Shown here in pieces: positions 41,806-45,383 of a stretch of 45,383 nucleotides of DNA. Both the position numbers and the translations under genes were made by a program. The notes beneath the pieces were generated by a model. That model was not told the DNA's origin. It ran no database searches and was given only the letters and a program-made list of their open reading frames with translations. The DNA is from a virus, in IMG/VR virus record IMGVR_UViG_3300035698_012734, positions 1 to 45,383 of that record. One strand, 5' to 3'. Positions within the stretch are counted from its first letter, which is position 1, and each line of letters starts with the position of its first letter.

Positions 41806-43435
41806 AGGATTTGCACTCCATATTAGATCTTGACAACATAAGAGCCTTATTTATTCCCTTTTGGTAGTATAACCCCTTAACTCCATTCTCCCAAGCATAA
41901 ATCATTAGCTGGCTTACCTCTTTTGGTGGTGTGTTCGGATGAATCATTATGTTTAAACTTTGCCCCTGATCAATATATGGGGCTCTCTGAGAAGCCTGAA
42001 TAACTACCTCCTTAGGCGATATCTCAGCGAAGGTCTTGAATACGTTTTTTTGATGGTCAGGTAAAAAAGAGAGATGTTGTACGGACCCCCCTCTCTCAAG
42101 AATCGACCGCCAAACTTCTTCGGTATTCTTACCTAGGTCTTTTAAGACCTTTTTCAGAAACGGATTCTTAAAGGTGAACGATCCCTTGGCTAATTTCTTC
42201 ACAAAATAATTAGAGTCGGTTGGTTCGATACCCTCAGAAACTTGCCCGAGAATAAATGAGCTTGATTTGGTCGGTGCGACCGCCATCCTAGTGGCCATCC
42301 GTTCACCATATCCAACCATCAGCTCGGGCTCCCCATAGAGTATGGCTAATTCACGAGAAGCCTTCAAGGTCTTTCTATTCAATAGTTTGAAGATTTCCGT
42401 ATTCAGAAATTTTGCCGCCATACTTTCAAACTCTACGCTCTTGCTCTGCAGCAGAGAGTGCCACCCCAACACCCCAAGACCGACGGCTCGCTGTCTTCTG
42501 GAGAACCTGTTAGCCGCCCCCATATACGGGACATCTTCTGTTTTACTGATGTACTCAGTTGTTACGGTGTCAAGAAAATACATTAGTGTCTCGACAGCGT
42601 CAGTATCCTTCCACTCATCATAATGGAGCAGATTCATTGATGAGAGTACGCAAACAAACGACTCATCTTCTGAGGACGAAAGGGCGATTTCACTACAAAG
42701 ATTACTAGCATGAATAGTTTTGCCATTATCCTTATATGCCTGCGGGGCGTTCCTATTTGCAGTGTCAGTAAAAAAGAGATATGGGTATCCAGTCTCAAAT
42801 CGTTTTCTGATTATTGCCGCCCAGATCTTCAGCTTGTCTTTGTCTCTAACCTGAAGTCCCCGCATCCATGCGTCCGTGATGCACACGCCAAATGATAGGT
42901 CTTGGATAGGATTGCCCTCAGAACGGATCTGGAGGAACTCCAAGATGTCAGGATGCTCCACGTCAAGGTATACAGCCATAGACCCGCGACGGATATTAGA
43001 CTGACTAACCACCGACGTGGTCGTGTCGAACAACTCCATGAAATGGACTGGACCACTGGACTCGCCACCGCTTGATATTGACGTACCCCGTGGCCTGATT
43101 TTACCAAAGTATGCCGATGTGCCGGCACCCATCTTGGTCATCATCCCTATCTCGCCTACCTTATCAAGTATTCCAGACATGTCGTCGGGAACTACGCTCC
43201 CGTTACATGAGCACGGCAAGGCTCTAGCCTTGCCGTAATTAGCCCAGATCGGAGAGGCTAGGCTAAAGAACCCTTTTGCCATATAGTCCTCAAACTTATC
43301 CGCGAACCCCTCTATCTGAAGATACTTCTCGGCTGTATCCGAGATGTCTCTTATTCTCTGTTCTGCGGTTTGGCCATCGATATAGCCCTTTGCTAGGAAT
43401 TTTCTTGATTTATCATTGAGCCACTGGTACTGCAT
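41795..43435 (-). CDS. nrdA: Class I ribonucleotide reductase large subunit
   Basis: A 546-aa protein, shorter than the usual 750 because it lacks an N-terminal ATP-cone. The catalytic set is present: Cys in LPCSCNG near 75-77, N-x-C-x-E in NLCSEIAL near 247, the paired Cys in SFVCVLSSMNL, the tyrosines in GLYYQKG near the end, and the C-terminal CKSC pair for redox regeneration. It reduces NDPs to dNDPs with the NrdB protein. Without the ATP-cone it would not be turned off by dATP. The gene is upstream of phoH in the replication run and carries one exact dispersed motif copy and two relaxed copies. Confidence 0.92.
   Translation of the reverse strand: MQYQWLNDKSRKFLAKGYIDGQTAEQRIRDISDTAEKYLQIEGFADKFEDYMAKGFFSLASPIWANYGKARALPCSCNGSVVPDDMSGILDKVGEIGMMTKMGAGTSAYFGKIRPRGTSISSGGESSGPVHFMELFDTTTSVVSQSNIRRGSMAVYLDVEHPDILEFLQIRSEGNPIQDLSFGVCITDAWMRGLQVRDKDKLKIWAAIIRKRFETGYPYLFFTDTANRNAPQAYKDNGKTIHASNLCSEIALSSSEDESFVCVLSSMNLLHYDEWKDTDAVETLMYFLDTVTTEYISKTEDVPYMGAANRFSRRQRAVGLGVLGWHSLLQSKSVEFESMAAKFLNTEIFKLLNRKTLKASRELAILYGEPELMVGYGERMATRMAVAPTKSSSFILGQVSEGIEPTDSNYFVKKLAKGSFTFKNPFLKKVLKDLGKNTEEVWRSILERGGSVQHLSFLPDHQKNVFKTFAEISPKEVVIQASQRAPYIDQGQSLNIMIHPNTPPKEVSQLMIYAWENGVKGLYYQKGINKALMLSRSNMECKSCEG
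42766..42775 (-). repeat. Dispersed motif, copy 16
   Basis: Exact copy, sense in nrdA; two relaxed copies lie in the same gene (42058-42068 and 42539-42548). Confidence 0.8.
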
Positions 43436-43443
43436 TATTTACC

Positions 43444-44412
43444 TTAGATTAAGTCGTCTTCGTCAATCGTAACCGTTTTTACGTAGCTCGTATTTCGCTG
43501 AAAGAAAAAATCAGCAGATGTATCTCCGATAGAGTCCTCGTCCATCCATCGAAAATCTTTTTTCGCCTGACCATCTACGGCGAATGCTGTTCTGAACCCA
43601 ACCGCTTCAAGTCCGTCATTAGTTCGAGACTTGACGTATTCCTTTAGGAGACCGGCTGATATCTTATGTCCTGAGAAATCGCCCATGATCCAATCTATGA
43701 TTAAAGACTCCGCCTTTACCGCTTCCTCTGCCTCGTGCAGGACTCGCTCCTCTAGCTCCGAATCGAATAGCTCGGGGTGTTCCTCCCGGATAGTATTGAT
43801 GATTCTGGTTCCAATTGAGGCGTGAAGACGCTCTTCGGTAGTCGTATAGTTAACTTGTTGAGCCGTGTCTTTGAGAACGTTCTTGTATCGCTCCATCCAT
43901 AGGATGATATAAAACTGGCTAAATAAGGATACGTTCTCAACGAATAAGGTGAATAGGATTATCGCATATACGTATTGCTTCTTATTGGTAGAGTAGATTC
44001 TCTGATTGTACTTCTGCAGATAGTTTACCCGACCCCTGATAATATCTAGCTTCAAATTCTCTTCGAAAATATCATGGATGCCTAGCTCTTCTAATAGTCG
44101 ATTATAGGCTCTATTATGGATGACCTCGGATGCACCCATAACGATTCCCAGATCGACAATGGATGGGTGTGGCAGATTGTCTCCTAGTCGGACCCAAAAT
44201 TTTTTAACAGCAATTTCGATTTGAGAGATTGCTGATAGTGTGCGAACGAGTATTTGTTTTTCTTCCTGTGACATCCTGACGTGAAAGTCTTGTTTGTCTG
44301 ACGAAAACGAAAACTCTTTGTCTGTCCAAAATCCAGCATGCATAGCCTCGATATACTCAGAAGCCCAAGGGTACCTGTCCGGCTTACGTGAAACTTGTTC
44401 TTCAAAAATCAC
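43444..44412 (-). CDS. nrdB: Class Ia ribonucleotide reductase small subunit
   Basis: A 322-aa protein; GTG start in an overlap with the ATP-grasp stop. The di-iron ligands are visible: Glu66 in SQIEIAVKKF, Glu96 and His99 in EVIHNRAY, Glu159 in FVENVSLF, and Glu194 with His197 in EERLHAS. The radical Tyr is Tyr103 in the same E-x-x-H-x-x-x-Y motif. It generates the tyrosyl radical for NrdA. The C-terminal end (TVTIDEDDLI) fits the NrdA-docking tail. It precedes nrdA by 8 bases. Confidence 0.92.
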   Translation of the reverse strand: MIFEEQVSRKPDRYPWASEYIEAMHAGFWTDKEFSFSSDKQDFHVRMSQEEKQILVRTLSAISQIEIAVKKFWVRLGDNLPHPSIVDLGIVMGASEVIHNRAYNRLLEELGIHDIFEENLKLDIIRGRVNYLQKYNQRIYSTNKKQYVYAIILFTLFVENVSLFSQFYIILWMERYKNVLKDTAQQVNYTTTEERLHASIGTRIINTIREEHPELFDSELEERVLHEAEEAVKAESLIIDWIMGDFSGHKISAGLLKEYVKSRTNDGLEAVGFRTAFAVDGQAKKDFRWMDEDSIGDTSADFFFQRNTSYVKTVTIDEDDLI

Positions 44413-45167
44413 TGTCTATCTCGCTCCTCCAAATGAAGATTCGCCTCGACAACAATTGCCTCGGCATCGCACTGATACCAGCCTGCTGCGAGCAGGCCGT
44501 TCACTTCCACAACCCGGAATCCCATACTGGTTTTACCTATGTCCAGTGTCCACATGGGGGCGGGCGTATAATCCTCAACCATTTTGAGTATTTTTTCAAC
44601 ATACTGAACTAGTCCAGACTCTGATTCTGTCCCGTCCCAATACCTCGAATAGGTCAAGATCTTATGTTCTTCGCGGCTGGTTATTACAAATCGCCACTCC
44701 GAAGTCACCTCAACAGGATGTGAGACTAGTAGCAAATCGTCGAACCACAAGTCTGTAAGCAGGGATTTAGTATAGTCATCATACACGTGGCCAGTGAAGT
44801 TTTTCCAGCCAGAATTTTGTTTGATGAAGACATCGCCGTAGGCAAAATCCAGTAAAAAAGAGGGGGCATTACCAGCCTCTATGAAAATGTGCTTATGGTT
44901 TATCCACTCGGTACCAAAAAACTGCGAGTAATATGAACAATCGTAGACTTTATCATACGCCCAAGTGATGACGTTCGGGCAGAGCTTAAACGCCCTACGC
45001 AATTTCGGTATCGATCCATAGAAGATTCCGGACTCACAAGATCTCGGCATTGCCGGATTCATTCCTTCAAGGTACACAACATCTACGAGGCTCGATATTG
45101 CTGACTCGCTTTCCGGGAAAACTCCCTTTTCTAATATCCATGTGACCATTCGCCAAGACTCCTCCAT
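44409..45167 (-). CDS. ATP-grasp protein (R2K clade, DUF4343-like)
   Basis: A 252-aa protein. The pattern SEWRFVITSREEHKILTYSRYWDG near residues 155-178, then MWTLDIGKTSMGFRVVEVN near 203-222, matches the C-terminal core of R2K-type ATP-grasp domains (strand with R-x-h-h, and h-V-E-h-N). An upstream FIKQNSGWKNFTG holds a basic residue for the phosphate. These proteins ligate an amino acid or peptide to a carboxyl group of an unknown acceptor. It starts in a TGATG overlap and ends in GTGA with nrdB. Role in the phage unknown. It carries one exact dispersed motif copy (44850-44859). Confidence 0.75.
   Translation of the reverse strand: MEESWRMVTWILEKGVFPESESAISSLVDVVYLEGMNPAMPRSCESGIFYGSIPKLRRAFKLCPNVITWAYDKVYDCSYYSQFFGTEWINHKHIFIEAGNAPSFLLDFAYGDVFIKQNSGWKNFTGHVYDDYTKSLLTDLWFDDLLLVSHPVEVTSEWRFVITSREEHKILTYSRYWDGTESESGLVQYVEKILKMVEDYTPAPMWTLDIGKTSMGFRVVEVNGLLAAGWYQCDAEAIVVEANLHLEERDRQ
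44850..44859 (-). repeat. Dispersed motif, copy 17
   Basis: Exact copy, sense in the ATP-grasp gene. Confidence 0.8.
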
Positions 45168-45382
45168 CAGACAATCTGGTCATTTGATATGACTATTCCG
45201 TTACTGATGTAACTTTTGTAAATATCACCGTCATCGTAAATATGCACGTGGCTTATATCACCATTTTTGTCGTCGCGTACAAACACAATCCCGCCGTCTG
45301 AATCTGGAACCATGTGATAGCCGTCCAGAAACGTTGCGGAGATTGATGCGGCAACATCACAAATCTTTTTAGCCGGCCACTC
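45167..45382 (-). CDS. Hypothetical protein, 5'-partial at the window edge
   Basis: An open frame from the right edge to a TGA that overlaps the ATP-grasp ATG (TGATG). The visible 71 residues include GGIVFVRDDKNGDISHVHIYDDG, which would form a small beta-hairpin. The pattern 'G-G-I-x-F-x-R ... h-x-I-x-D-D-G' is common in short bacterial proteins of unknown role. Its start is outside the window. Confidence 0.6.
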   Translation of the reverse strand, partial: EWPAKKICDVAASISATFLDGYHMVPDSDGGIVFVRDDKNGDISHVHIYDDGDIYKSYISNGIVISNDQIV

Positions 45383-45383
45383 A

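Noticed and set aside
3092-44859. The dispersed T-run motif as a set of terminators
   Set aside because: No GC-rich stem precedes the T-runs, and copies lie in the middle of genes on both strands.
25598-45192. A 13-base identity TCATTTGATATGA near the glf stop and near 45180
   Set aside because: Matches of this length are expected by chance in a 45-kb window, and the flanks do not match.
1-45383. tRNA genes, CRISPR arrays, integrase or attachment sites
   Set aside because: No cloverleaf, regular spaced repeats or recombinase motifs were found, and there is almost no non-coding space.

Overview
The window is a near-complete half of a lytic tailed-phage genome, most likely a siphovirus from an aquatic or otherwise environmental source. 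It is almost fully coding, uses the standard bacterial code (TAA, TAG and TGA all act as stops), and its genes are packed with TAATG, ATGA, GTGA or short overlaps. There are no rRNA, tRNA, CRISPR, integrase or transposase genes. The host cannot be read from the sequence. No gap exceeds 300 bases; the largest non-coding gap is 80 bases (5805-5884) and holds a strong terminator.

Left arm, plus strand, 1-25.6 kb: virion genes. A partial structural protein and a repeat-rich protein come first. They are followed by a head-tail connector, probable head closure, neck and tail-completion proteins, then the major tail tube protein and its terminator. Next are three genes in the tail-chaperone position, a 1346-aa tape measure protein, and four large distal-tail or baseplate proteins, the last being an 1812-aa protein with about 85 cysteines. 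The arm ends with a small zinc-binding protein and a UDP-galactopyranose mutase. Neck genes run straight into the tail tube with no sheath gene, which argues for a long non-contractile tail.

Right arm, minus strand, 45.4-25.56 kb: one long run of genes read right to left. In transcription order it holds an ATP-grasp protein, ribonucleotide reductase (nrdB, nrdA), PhoH, a zinc-ribbon protein and several small unknowns. Then come a PD-(D/E)XK nuclease, a DnaB-type helicase, a CHC2/TOPRIM primase, a dNMP kinase, a Cas4/RecB-like nuclease, a DnaQ-like exonuclease and a sigma-70-like factor. After that comes a sugar cassette (GT4 glycosyltransferase, GT-A-like protein, nucleotidyltransferase, CgeB-like protein), a homing-type endonuclease and an annealing/ssDNA-binding pair. 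Together these genes make dNTPs, replicate and recombine the genome and probably modify a glycan. Terminase, major capsid protein and DNA polymerase are not here. The arms converge and overlap by 53 bases at about 25.6 kb.

The most unusual signal is not a gene. A non-palindromic motif, TYTTTTACTG in a pyrimidine tract and usually followed by a purine, occurs 17 times exactly and about 9 more times with one change. It lies inside genes of both arms, on both strands and in all three codon phases. About 0.17 exact copies would be expected with equal base frequencies. It looks like a genome-wide DNA- or RNA-level signal overlaid on the coding sequence. Two small genes (34108-34266 and 36035-36157) and a partial gene at the right edge were added by reading the sequence directly.
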